Source: Reticulitermes lucifugus (taxonomy: Eukaryota > Arthropoda > Insecta > Blattodea > Rhinotermitidae). Taken from it: a stretch of 64,000 nucleotides of DNA. Below are positions 11,855-23,900 of this stretch, piece after piece. The DNA lies in contig JAKCWW010000739.1 in assembly GCA_026260175.1 (NCBI GenBank), positions 4,624 through 68,623 of the forward strand, written 5' to 3'. The notes beneath the pieces are model-generated. The model was not told the DNA's origin. It saw nothing but the letters and a program-made list of their open reading frames with translations, and ran no database searches. Every line of letters starts with the position of its first letter. Within the stretch, counting starts at the first letter, position 1. The translations under genes and the position numbers were made by a program.

Positions 11855-12200
11855 GCAACCGGTGACTGTGACGTCACATTGTTTATATCGATATATTCCT
11901 GTTTAATCAGAAAGGAACTTGTATCGTAACCATGGAAACTGGTGGCTGTGACGTAACTGCTTTTATATCGATATATTACTATTTACACCATCGCAACGAT
12001 AGAAACTGGTGGCTGTGACGCCACCGATGTGTTACTTTCAAACGAAGGGTGTTATATAAGGTAGACGGCTGAATGATACAGTCAGACAAAAAGAGAAACG
12101 TATTCCTAGTTGCTACACACGAGTATACGCACGGTCATTGCCTTTTCTCTCAGCTGAGAGTGTATTTTGAGAACTTTCCAACTCAAAAATAAACAGTCCC
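11855..12200 (+). promoter_or_regulatory. Promoter-like or solo-LTR-like block
   Basis: Three diverged units share GGTGRCTGTGACG (11861, 11941, 12008). Two carry TATATCGATATAT, and the first contains a CRE-like TGACGTCA. A TATA box TATATAAG follows at 12053, an initiator-like TCAGAC lies about 30 bases further at 12082, and AATAAA at 12188. Enhancer repeats, TATA, initiator and poly(A) signal in about 350 bases fit an LTR fossil. I could not define its ends, a target duplication or any internal region. An orphan host promoter is the alternative; no coding exon follows. Confidence 0.35.
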
Positions 12201-13789
12201 CATCTTCATCATATGCAATTATCGAGATTCGTGCCAGGCCAGACAGCAAACAAACAGGCTATAGAATACTAACCGAAGGCTATTTGCACATTTGCACAAT
12301 TCGACTTGACGAAACTGATATCGTACAAGTATATTGATGCTACGACATGTGTTGGTATGAGGAAGCTGCCTTTCACCTAATTCAGCAGCCTGAAATATGC
12401 AGCACTTTACCTCCGCAAGCCCACGCACCTCTAGAAAACTGTTAGTCTGCGTCATAAAAACAAATTTACAGTACAAACATAAATTCCATCATGCCGCATA
12501 TCGACTAATTCTATGAAGTCGCGATTTAATCCCCACCGACTATGCATCAGGTTCGTTTAATAAATGTCCAATGAACATATTTTCGCGTTAGGAGGCACAT
12601 GAGTAATGAATAGCCCCTTTCGGTATGTGGAATAACAGTTTTCCAACAAGAAAAATACAACAAATCGTTTGTATGTTTACAGCCCTGCCTACGCACCCAC
12701 CTCTGTCAGTGGGTAAATTATCTTCAAGGGTCTTCAAAGGTCATTCCCCTTAATAGATCTTCTTCTTCTTCCTCTCCTTCTTCTTCTTCTCCTCCTCCTC
12801 TGGTAAAACCCTCCAACAGAAGACTGGCAAGTAAACAACTTGAGACCATTATGACGCCTTTATGCCGACAGGTGCTGCCTTATCTTCAAGTGGGCCACTA
12901 GGACACGATCAATGAACCACATAGTGTGGCAGAGTCTTGGATTAATATCACAAGGGATCGGAAAATTACAGCCACCTGGACACACTCGGCCATGCACAGG
13001 CTACTATTCTGCATACCAAATATGTATCAGACTTATCGCAGTAGTATTTCATTACTGTTTACTTAACAGAAACGAGAGTGAAGCAGAGCGAGGTTTGCAT
13101 CGTAAAATCGCTTAACTTAAATCTTGTGATCATTTTAAAAGACCCATATCATGCGCAAGAATATATGTGGCACAGGACAGATTTAACACATTTCCATTTA
13201 AACCCTTCTGATTACCTACGTAGTCCGTATGGATGTGTCTTACGTCACAGGGCCAGCAGGATTGGTACATTTTCAACGATAATATAAAAGTATATCGTAC
13301 CTTTCAATATTTCATGTTTCTGACATACATACACACGCACATACGTGTACCATAACGGATCAATATAGATTTGCGTGTTTTAATCTACAAATATTAAGAT
13401 GCAAGATGGGGACGTGTGCTCTACTCTCAACCGAACGGCAGTAAGCATTCCTATTATTCACTCTGCTCTCAATTTATTCGTAAATATAATTTTGTTCGGT
13501 TGCTAATTATGATTTCCAAATATACAAACATACATTTTAATAACAGAAACACAGCAACAGTTGGCATTCTGGCTACGGTACTGACCTTCAACCAAGCACG
13601 CCACTGTTAAAAACGAGATCACTCCAAGAGCGACATCAGATGGCCCAATTCCCTCAACTTTCCCCCACTTCTCCGACTTTCAGTCACACTAATATCAAGA
13701 CAAAGTAACAACAGCAGATACTTAATCGGTGAGAAACACTAAAATACAGTATTTCTTGCCTACTTTCTGAATACGTTTTAGTTTTAGGC
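12201..13789. other. Intergenic, no gene recognised
   Basis: It contains a pyrimidine-rich CTT/CTC microsatellite at about 12761-12803 and otherwise unassigned sequence. Short frames here have no recognisable domains. Confidence 0.45.
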
Positions 13790-14130
13790 GCGTTTCACAT
13801 ATTGCAAAAAGCGACTTTTAGCTTCATCATGTCTGTCTGTCTGTCCGTCCGCATGAAACAACTCGGCTTCTGTTGGACGGATTTTCATGAAATTTTGTAT
13901 TTGACTATTTTTCGAAAATCTGTCCAGAAAATTCAAATTTAATTAAAATCTGACAAGAATAACGAGTACTTTACATGAATATGTATATACATTTATATAT
14001 CGCTGAATTCTTCTTAGAATGAGAAATATTTTAGACAAAAGTTGTAGGGAAAATCAAAACACATTTTATATGCAGTAACTTTTTTTTCCCCCGAAAATCG
14101 TGCCTTTTATGAGATAATGTGGAAAAATAT
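13790..14130. repeat. Interspersed repeat C
   Basis: GCAAAAAGCGACTTTTAGCT is followed by (TGTC)n-like TGTCTGTCTGTCTGTCCGTC, a GGACGGATTTTCATGAAA core and, near the end, CCGAAAATCGTGCC. The order matches the copy at 1520-1860 and the diverged copy at 53875-54120. No protein is encoded; class not determined. Confidence 0.6.
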
Positions 14131-14373
14131 GGTACAACCTCAAAGGACAGATGACAATATACGGCGCATGCGCAATGCATGCTGGATAACTAAGGCTACA
14201 GACACACACTCATAATATGTAATACTTACTGCTTTTCCACGGCAACAATGGTTACGCGAACGCGTCTCATTGTTACGTTTATACGTACATTGCCTGTCTT
14301 GTTGGGTACTGATTTTCATCTTTACAGTAAGTTTTAATTCATGTGATTACTATTCATTAAAGAAATAATAAGT

Positions 14374-14643
14374 GCCGATCCCGGTGGCCGTGCGGTCTAA
14401 GGAGTAGGTCTGCGACCGCTCGCTTGCTGGGATTGCGAGTTCGAATCCCGCCGTGGGCATGGATCTCTGTCTCTTGTAAGTGTTATGTGTTGTCAAGTAG
14501 AGGTTTATGCGACGGGCCGATCCCTCGTCCAGAGGAGTCCTACCGAGTGTATGTCATTGAGTGTGATCAAGTGCAACAATAACCTCTACACCTGCAATGA
14601 TTAGGTAGAAGAGGTCAAGACTAAGAATTAAAGAAAGAAAATA
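14374..14643 (+). mobile_element. tRNA-derived SINE (family S1), best full copy
   Basis: Head GCCGATCCCGGTGGCCGTGC, A box, B box GAGTTCGAATCCCGCC, body CAGAGGAGTCCTACCGAGTG, and a tail ending in an A-rich run (AAGAAAGAAAATAAA). AAAGAAATAATAAGT at 14359-14373 and AAAGAAATAATTAGT at 14644-14658 form a 15-bp target duplication with one difference. The head is tRNA-Leu/Ser-like. This copy is the reference for the family in this window. Confidence 0.85.
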
Positions 14644-14749
14644 AAAGAAATAATTAGTCATTTATACTAGTAAAGCCAACTATCGCATAATAGTATGATA
14701 ATTATAGCGAATTATAATAACTATAATTAGCGGTAAGATAATTAGGCCT

Positions 14750-14946
14750 AGGCCGCCTCGTGTTGAGGTTTCTAGATCACACACAATTAGACACACACAC
14801 ACCCGGTAGGACTCCTCTGAACGAGTGATCAGCCCGTCGCAGAGGCCGCTACCTACACAACACACAACGAACACAAGAGACGAACATGCATGTCCACAGG
14901 GGGCTTCGGACCCACGCCTTAGACCGCGCGGCCACTGGGATCGGCA
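14750..14946 (-). mobile_element. tRNA-derived SINE (family S1), partly deleted head
   Basis: On minus it has the GCCGATCCCAGTGGCCGCGC head and the body CAGAGGAGTCCTACCGGGTG. A deletion between the A box and the GGGGGC segment removes the B box. It lies about 105 bp from the plus copy at 14374, so the two S1 copies form an inverted pair. Confidence 0.75.
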
Positions 14947-16250
14947 ATATAATATTATGGCTAATAAAATTAGGCCTATATGCCATGTCCAGCCACAGAC
15001 TAATTGTACAGGACTGACTGAAACGAGACAGTTTAAAAGAAACAGTGTTCTGCCAATTTCTTCCAATGAATTTACCTTTCTTGATGTAACTCCAGTCCCA
15101 AACTAAATCAGGCGTTCTAAAACGCAAGTACTACACTGAAACATACACGTACGTTATCCGTTAACTGGCCTAAATTGCTTAGAATTATGGCGAATCTTAA
15201 GGTCTGACTCACCACCAAACGCGATGGACAGAGAAAAGGCGTAGGCACATATTGAGAATTGGAAGTTTTCAGTGACGATTCCCGGACAAGCCAAGGGAGA
15301 TCACATATGACGCTAGATAGTATAGCCAGAACTTTTCTAATACAAGCTAGGTGCATTGGTTTGCTGGGTAATAATACAGTATTAACGACTAAAAATATGA
15401 AACATTTTTCAAACGACCGCCTTTTAATCGTCTTGGTTAAATAAAAAAGAAAAAATGGAGAGCCTAAATGTGAGGAGTTGTGATCTTTAATTCAGTTACC
15501 TGTTCAAGAATGCAAAAACACCCATCACTGTATTATGCAGAACACGTTTTATTCTACCAGTATGGTCACCCCTGTATTATGCAGAACACGTTTCATTCTA
15601 CCAGTATGGTCACCCCTGTATTATGCAGAACGCGCATTCACTTCAGAGCCTTATCAAATGAAATTCTATCTGCAAATTCATTAAGACACCATCACACGAA
15701 CAAAAAAGAGTTGTCGTGTGCCAGGCATGCAAACAGCACAATGCCACTAGAATAGACAATTCACACATGCTCTGGATATATCAGCGACATTAACTGAGCT
15801 GCATTAGGATTAAGTGACACAGAAACCATTCATATCCAATACTTTTTGAGAACAGCTGCCAGTTTTCAGAATTAGAATTAGTTATTTTGTACATTCCATA
15901 GATCCTTCATATCACTCAGCCAAAGCTGTAGAATATGCCATATATTCTTATTATACAATTTGAATATGTATTTGTATTTAATATAAACATAAATGCATAG
16001 TTTGCTGTTACAGATATCTTATTTTTAAGGATATTATATCACGCGGAGCGAAGTAATTACCGGCGTGTCTAAGAAATGCGTGTATTAAGTCCATAAATAT
16101 TTACACTAATTAAGGATTTTTCAATTAAAGTAAATTCTTATACGGAGTATAAGTGAAATAAAAGAGAACCAGCACCATTGCTGGCTTCAATATGTTTACA
16201 CTATGACCGAAACGTCCCGCGGTAGATGCAAAACTATTAAATAGCACGAA
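14947..16250. other. Intergenic; 44-bp tandem repeat at 15529-15635
   Basis: The only structure I see is a 44-bp unit starting TGTATTATGCAGAACACG, present at 15529-15572, again at 15573-15616, and partly from 15617. No gene is recognised on either strand. Confidence 0.6.
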
Positions 16251-16257
16251 GAATACT

Positions 16258-16440
16258 GCCTTGCAGGACGTGGCACCACGTACTCTGACAGGTACGTGCA
16301 CAGACGTTTCCGTGGAACCAGCTGCTTCCATTATCATCTACCCTGATGATGGAGGCAGCAGCTTCCTCTGACACTTTGGTACATATGCACCACACTACAC
16401 GGCGTCATATCCCGGAAGATATTTTTCATAGGCACTGCTG
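16258..16440. repeat. Family A fold-back repeat
   Basis: The left arm (TTGCAGGACGTGGCACCACG) is a diverged inverse of the right arm (CTACACGGCGTCATATCCCG). The centre holds CATCTACCCTGATGATGGAG, also seen at 35015-35170. CpGs are retained in the arm. Confidence 0.65.
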
Positions 16441-16709
16441 TGAGAACCTGCACCGTACGTGCATTTCTTTCTAATATCAACCGACTGCGCTGCATGTCCA
16501 AATAATACTACACACTTCTTTGTATACAGGGTGTGTTAAGAGAAAGAAATCATGGGTGCCGTACGATTATTTTTAGCAGACCCTACAGGTAGCATCTGCA
16601 CTGTTATTAAAGACGATACCTTCTATAAATATCATGCAATTATACGAAATGTAATCAACATCACTGAAGCTAATTTGGGGACAGTAAGGTATGAGGTCTT
16701 ATATGCCGT

Positions 16710-16820
16710 CTTGTAGGATGTGACGCCGTGTAGTTTGGTAAATAGTTACCGATGTCCCTCCAACACACTAATACCTATCTGCCAACTTGCATTACATCCC
16801 AGAACACAGTAACCTTCAAG
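16710..16820. repeat. Family A fold-back repeat, short copy
   Basis: GTAGGATGTGACGCCGTGTA on the left faces TTGCATTACATCCCAGAACA on the right across about 60 bases. It lies just upstream of the hAT remnant. Confidence 0.6.
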
Positions 16821-16887
16821 ATACTTTTCCATATCTATCTTCAGGTAGTATCCTTATTTTGCAAGGTACGTCTAGGGGGTTAACTTA

Positions 16888-17170
16888 GAACAGAGGTGGC
16901 CAAACAGTCGATCGTGGTGGCTTTTTTGGTCTCCTTCAGAATATATTTGCCGCCTCAGTAAGATCAATAGCTCTTCATTAACCAGCATTTTTTGGATCAT
17001 CCTACATCTGCGAAGAAGCCTTCTCCCAGATGAAGATAATTCAATGAAGATACCGAAGTCGTCTGACTGATGCACATTTAAAATACTGTCTTCACTTGTA
17101 AATAAGTAATTATGAACCCTCTGTCATTAAGTTATCGCAAGATATGCAGTGTCACGCACCAACTTCGCGC
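16888..17170 (+). mobile_element. hAT transposase C-terminal remnant with hAT-type terminus
   Basis: CAGAGGTGGCCAAACAGTCG at 16891 looks like a hAT terminal repeat. From about 16990 the plus strand encodes FFGSSYICEEAFSQMKII, then RYRSRLTDAHLKYCLHL, then SNYEPSVIKLSQ. This is the hATC dimerisation motif (SSTYxCExxFSxMxxIKSxYRxxLTDxHL). Stops interrupt the frame and most of the transposase is missing, so it is an internally deleted DNA-transposon fossil. It ends about 0.8 kb before the SEC14L start codon. Confidence 0.75.
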
Positions 17171-17801
17171 CATAGGAAGGTTAATGAAAAGCAGCTTTTA
17201 ATTATGGTAAATTGTTTTAGTTTGAAAAGATCAAGTATTTATAAATGAAACAATTGTACTTTTATATGTTTGGTGTTATTATGCTATTGTACATTTCTTT
17301 GCCTAGTTGACCTAATATTAATACACTATGTACTATGGTAGATGGTGAAAGATCTTCCGTCTTTAAACTAGGTCACTGAGTCCAAAAGTCTGGCAACCTA
17401 TTACTTAGAAGGTTTGCTCTTGAAAAATTTCAAAGGAGTTTTGTTGTAAAAAAGATAGTAAGTTTCTCTTTTCCAAGAATTCAAGACAGGACGTAGGTCA
17501 GACTAAAAGCAGGGCAATGACAGGTAAGAGGAACAAGCAAACCAACTGCTAGTGCTGTTTAGTTAGTGTCCATTGCTGTGCATATCCGTAAGGGATTACG
17601 AACTTCTGCACTTTGCTGGCATGTGTTGGTTCAATCTGACAGTGGTGTTTACGGAGGTACAGCACTAAGTTCACGGTCAACAGTGACACCAGATTTTGAG
17701 ATAACAAGCTGTGCTAGACAGAAAATTCGCAATCTAAGTCATTCGCTATTTGCAATTTGTTTATCCTCCAGTATTTAAAATAGAACTTAAAAACACGGCG
17801 T

Positions 17802-17826
17802 TTCGGGGACCGATCCTGTCCCCGAA
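17802..17826. promoter_or_regulatory. Perfect 9-bp inverted repeat upstream of the SEC14L gene
   Basis: TTCGGGGAC (17802-17810) and GTCCCCGAA (17818-17826) are exact reverse complements separated by CGATCCT, about 170 bases upstream of the likely start codon. A TATA-like TTATTATAAA lies at 17844-17853. It could bind a dimeric factor or form a small stem in a 5' leader. This is inference from position and symmetry only. Confidence 0.35.
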
Positions 17827-17997
17827 TCGTTGTGTTGTTACGCTTATTATAAACACTGGACGATGGAAAAGTCTAAATAATGAAGGATTCTAAATGTGAT
17901 ACGCCATTGCCAGAATTCCATAAAACGGTAGAAAATTTAGATTTGCAGTTCCTGAACACATCAAATATCACACAATTGTGTTCCCTCGAAAGTGTGC

Positions 17998-20900
17998 ATG
18001 GAACAGGTGTTCATGACTGAAGGATGTGAAATACCAGAAACAATACAGTTACGTTCTTTGCAGTTCCGGAGAACTATGTCAGACGGCGGCCAGTGCCAAT
18101 TTGATGACGTCTACCTCTTACGCTGGCTTAGAGGTAAGAACGTAATCTTAAAGCTGCTATTTTTTTCAACTGCTGATCAGTTCCGTCCATGCTTGCACCC
18201 TATATACACAGCCTTACTTACGATCTCTCTTACTTCGTTTGTATACCTGTTTCTAAATCAATGATCACTCAGAAATCTCTGACTTCTCGAATCATTCTTT
18301 TCCAGTTCATCATTAAGTGACAAATTCTCGTCCTCCGCCCTCTCTTAAATTTTGTTACGACTGTTACAAGTGCAGCGCGCAATGATTCATTCTGAGGCCA
18401 GATTACCTTTACCTGATGTATAATTTTCGCACGAATATATATATACATGTGTGTGTATGTGTCATAGCCACATATTCGTGTGTCTGTCCGTCCGTTCGTC
18501 CCCCTCTTCCTTGAAACGGCGCGTTCTGGAAAGAAAATGGCAAATACTAAAAAGAACGCATTCTTGTCCGAGAGACAACCATGGGACACTTACTGATTTG
18601 TTTCGAAAATTAGTATCCGAAAAACGAAACTCGAGCATCGCTCAGGGTAAACCCCAATTAACATCGTTCCTAAGATACAGGAAACCCCACTGTTTTCTGT
18701 GCGGGACGAACTCATCGACTGGGGAAACCCCTACGAAGCGCCGTTGCAATGATACGGAGAAAGCACGTCGAGCGGAGAAAATCCAGACGAATGTCTGTGC
18801 AGTAGGAAATCATCGATGAAAAAACCAAAGCGCCGTTGCTGTGATGCAAGGTAAATCCGTAATGCGGAAGAGGCTGGCGGAGTGTTTTCTGACGGCAGAA
18901 CTCATCGCTCGGGGAAGTCATAGTGTCCTTCCGCCCGTTCACCCATCAGCCGTCCTTCCGCCACACTTTGCATTTTAGAAATAATAGCCGATAAGTGTAA
19001 AAAACGGAAGTTGTTAGAATTGGAGACACAATGCCTGAAAGATCAGTTATTTTTTCCGTTTCATGAATTGCAGACAGTGCCCAAAAGAATGAAATTCAAG
19101 TAATGAGAATCGCTTGGGTAAATCCAAACTAGCGCCATCGCTAGGGCACAAGGATATCCAACTACAGCCTTTGCTATAATACTGGGAAACCCCTTTGCGC
19201 TGGGACTATCCAGCGTTTGTTGTAGGAGACAGGGAAAACACACACTACCCGTCCTCTGCAGGGCACCGCCAATCTTATATATAAAAGCCAATTTCTGTCT
19301 GTGCGCAACGTCCAGCCTATAGGCTACTATATGTTCCACGGTTACAAGACAGCAGACATGTCAAATCGGAGGCCCGCGTACCGCATGTGACCCTTTTGAA
19401 TTATTTGGGTGACCCGCGAAACTTTTCGAAACAAACTGCAAATACGGCCCAAGATTCTAATTTACAGAAATGTTCGAAAGGATAAGATCGTAAAATCGGT
19501 AGCCTCTAATGATATAATGCCCATAGCAATGTTTATAAAAGTCCGTGCGTTGCCTAGAAAGGTACTGGATATGATGATACCATAAGCCTATCATTCCTTA
19601 CTAAAATAAGTAATATAGAGTAAAAAGAGAGTAAAACGACTGCTATCTTTCAGTTCTCTCAATTACTTTTGTATAATTCAACTATAAACTAACGACTTGA
19701 AATTGTTCGTAGAGAAGTCTTTCAAGTGAAACCATATCACACCAACCTACATCACAGGAAGGAAAGATATACACACAACCGCTCTAATGCAGAGTCAACT
19801 GCAGCAAGTGTAACATTTTGTTCATGGTGTGAATGGGAACAAATAGAAATGAATGAACGATTGACAAGATAAAGAAGTGAATACTTCAAAGTTTTGGTGT
19901 CCCTGATTAAGAATGTTATTGTCAGTTTGTCCATCACTAAAGTTCGTTCTAATTCCACCAACCTATTCTGTTAGAGCCCTCAGTACAGCTATGCTAAAAC
20001 CATGGACAAAGTTTCAGCAAACATTCCAAATTGACAACATTCTGTTTATAAGCACTTACAGAAAACAAAAACATGTAAAATGGCCTATGTAACCTGTTGT
20101 TTCAACGCATAGTTATGTAAAATAAATTACTAATACACAAAATGACAGCACTGCACTTGACAAATACATGTGTATGATTCAATAATGCAGTTAAAAAAAA
20201 AACATGTTGTGAAATTAGTCATGAAAATTTAACATTTTGTGATCCCATTTAATTACTTGATTTCACTTTTAAGATTTTGCATTTAGTACTACCTTTCAAA
20301 GGAAAAAGCACAAGATACTAAACATGACTTATTCATGTAATATTTTAAAAATAACCCATGAGGTAACCACCCATAGGCATTGCACCATTCATTTTATGTA
20401 AAATAAGCATTATTCATAAAATTGGGGTGTGTGAGCTACAAAGCTAGCTCTTACTCAAACTCTTCAGATCTTTTTCATAGAACAAATAATAAAGGCATTC
20501 TAGGATTCTTGAATATAAGGAGTACTTCAACAACAGTAATTCTTATGAACATTTTGTGGATTTACTGAAGGATCGTCATATATTAAATACAGCAATTTAC
20601 ACACTTAAGATTCCCCAATTTACAGCATTCAATTTTATGATACCTGCTCAGTCCTCTCAGAACGTGTCATACGATTTACTTCCACGTTAGTTCTCAAACT
20701 GTTACTCCTAACATTTTGAATGGGAATTTCATTGTATGCAAACTAGTTAGATGGACATACTCATGACCAACTACATTTGCATTTGTTACTCAGTTCTTAC
20801 CTCACAGATGCAAATGAACATTAAGTATTTCATTTCCACCAGTTTTGTTGTTCTTCAGATGATACCACTAAGCCTTATTACCAGGGAGATTTGCAGTGAA

Positions 20901-23900
20901 TCCTATGTCCGTTCAGTTATAGATAATCTTTGTTTTATTTTCAGCACGCAATTTTAATGTGGAAGCTGCTGAAAAAATGCTGCGAAATGTAAGTAGAATG
21001 CACAGACTTAAGTGAATCACAGTTCACTTCTTGTAACACAGTGAACCAGTGGCATAGCTAGGTCTTTTGGCGCCTGGGGTGAGTAATCACAATGGCTGCG
21101 CCTATAAACTGCAAAAAAATCAAAATTACCTATTGAATTTCCTTTTATTTGTCTCATTAATTTAAAATTTGTTGAGTTCAGAAAATCAATATTTTTATGC
21201 ACAATATTCATTTCACTGCCCATTTTTCCACCTCGTGGATGCCGCTCCCTTGTTGTCCTTGCCCCTCACTACATCCCTGCAGTGAAGTGTATCTAATACG
21301 TACAATTACTACCCTTTGCTTTCATTTCTCCCATTTCCCCACCTTTGACAACTGATCCTACAATTCAACCAGGCATTGTTATGTCTTTGTGTTTGATCTC
21401 AGGTACCTCATGGTAGTTACCATTCTAGGAAGACATACATACCTGTACAACATACTAATGAGAGTTTAATGACTGTTCACAGTGCATCTCTAGAATTGAA
21501 TTAAGTGTTTCACAGTCTCTCAAAATGGCTCATTATACATAAATATGCTATTAAAATATCTAGCTTTTGCAAGATGTTTACATCTCCATTGCAGTGACTA
21601 TGAAAATTACTGACTTTATGGGTTGTAACATCATGTATCTTGGTAGGTATGTACAGACTTTTCAGCGAAACCTGCTGCCTCCAAGATCAGGGTAGATAAA
21701 TGCATGTATTCATGTACCATGTAATGGGGTTTCTCTGAAACACTGGTACACTTCTACTGGACTACATGGCATCATATCTCAGCAGTAACTTTCTTTATGC
21801 TGGTGCTAAATTAAACATATTAAAATTTACGTATAAAAGTTCATGTAGGTCTTAAAATAAGTGAAAAAATAAATGTCCCTTTGATTGTACAAAAATTAAA
21901 TCAATATCTGTCCAAACACAACTAATTTATATTTACAATATATTATAGATATTGATTTAATTTTATATTATTAATAACAACACAACAAAATGACATTCAT
22001 TAAAACTGTCCCTTTGATTGTTATAACCAACATTTGTATTGCATCACTACAGCAATTATTGTGACAGGATTATCAAATGTCATAAAATCCATCAAAGAGT
22101 TTATGGATCAGAGATGCATGAACAGACTTCAAGATGCACACAACAGAAGGAGAGACAGGTGATAGACACAATGCAACACTTTACAAAATCATAATGGCTT
22201 AAAAGTGTAATTAAGAACTGTCTTCAGGGAATGATACAACACTGTTCATGTCAGAGAATCATCTTCCTTGTTGAAATCAAAGTACAAGTTGCTGTACTTT
22301 ACAGTACAGTACTGCATAGTAAAGTACAGTATGGCCAACAGACTTAAAACCCTGGAAAATATATAAACTGTTTGTGGAGATTCAGCTTCAACCCTTCCTT
22401 TTTCAAAGGATCTCTTCCCCCTCTGCCTCTCTCTGGCCCTCACCTTACACTTTACACTACTGTCAAAAGACATGGTGGACATAACAATTATGCACTGCAT
22501 AATAGAATTATTCAGTAAGAGTATGGCCTGACAGCTCAACTGACTCCAAGTACTGTCATATACAAGTATGTACACGAGATTCAGGGGAGGGAATTCCCAA
22601 AACTGGGGGGGGGGGAAGGTCCACAAAATGCCTACTGCACTAAGAACTTGAATATAAGACACTGGTTGTCTATACAGCGCTTACCTAGTACTTATTATTG
22701 AAGTTTCTGGACAATGACATAACTGAGGAACACAATAATAAATGAATCAACTGTATTGAAGTTGTGACATTCTATTACATATTAACAACTTACAGAGTTC
22801 CAGATTAGACAAACATGATCATATTTATGACACTTCACTCAAACAATTTGTTTTCCTTTAAATGCAACTGTGATCAGAATATTGACAATGCAGACATTTA
22901 ATGTTCAGATAATTGATACATCAACACATTAATAATTACACTTCTTTGAAACTCTGATACTGCAATTTACACAAAACAAGAAAACAACTAATGCAGATAA
23001 GATTCATGGAAACAAATATGCTGATGACGACTAACGTTTCCAGGAGAATTTTCATTTTAACAATATTCTTCTTTCTTCCTTGTTTTTCAAATAACAAACT
23101 TTTACAGTCCCTTAAATGGAGGGAAGAGTTGGAGGTGGAGAAGCTAAGAGACTGGGAACCTCCAGAAGTATTCCAGAAGTACTACCCCTGTGGGATATCA
23201 GGGTTTGACAAGGAAGGAAGTCCAGGTATGAGAACCAAACCAGTCTCCAGTAATACCATCATTTTAATTACACACCATCTCAAGACACTCGTTTTATCAC
23301 ATAAAATAGTGACCACTCTTATGGAATCAAACTCATGCAAATACCACACACATCAAGTTAACCCTTTAAAGACTATGATTAACCTGAATTATATTTCAAG
23401 ATTCACTTTGTACCCAGCAGTAAACACACTCTGACTCCATTATAAACACCAGCCAGATGAAACACATAAAGACACTGTGTGTGCAGAATGTAAATTTTTG
23501 AATGTGAAACCTGATGGTAAATAAAGTAATCACTATGCCTTGAAGGGTTAATCCATTGCCTTCAAACCTGTTTTATTTTCCTCTTTCACAGTTTGTGTTT
23601 CAAAACTAAATTAAACAAATTCAGTGTCAGGATTCCTGATAAAATATGAGAGTAACAGAAATCACCAATGTTAAACCTAAACACACATACATACATACAC
23701 ACACGTGTACATTCCAAAAAATCTTGTCTCATGTAAGTAATGATAACCTTGTTTATGAAAGGTGTAAAGGTAAAAAAGGGTTAAGCTTTTCCCTGTGCTT
23801 AAGCACCATATCATCAAGATATATGGGGGAATGGATGTACAGCTCCACACATTCTTAACCTGGCCACTAGATGGTGGTAAGAGTGGTCAGCTTCTTGTCC

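Noticed and set aside
18054-18064. Splice acceptor before SEC14L residue Phe-Arg-Arg
   Set aside because: The upstream sequence stays in frame to an ATG and gives the expected N-terminal length, so I treat this as exon 1 continuing upstream. Only cDNA would settle it.
18451-18819. 122-aa plus frame in SEC14L intron 1
   Set aside because: It overlaps a degenerate repeat with GGAAACCCC-like units. No domain, and it does not fit the SEC14L exon chain.
22246-22662. 138-aa minus frame
   Set aside because: Lies wholly in SEC14L intron 2, low-complexity in part, no domain.
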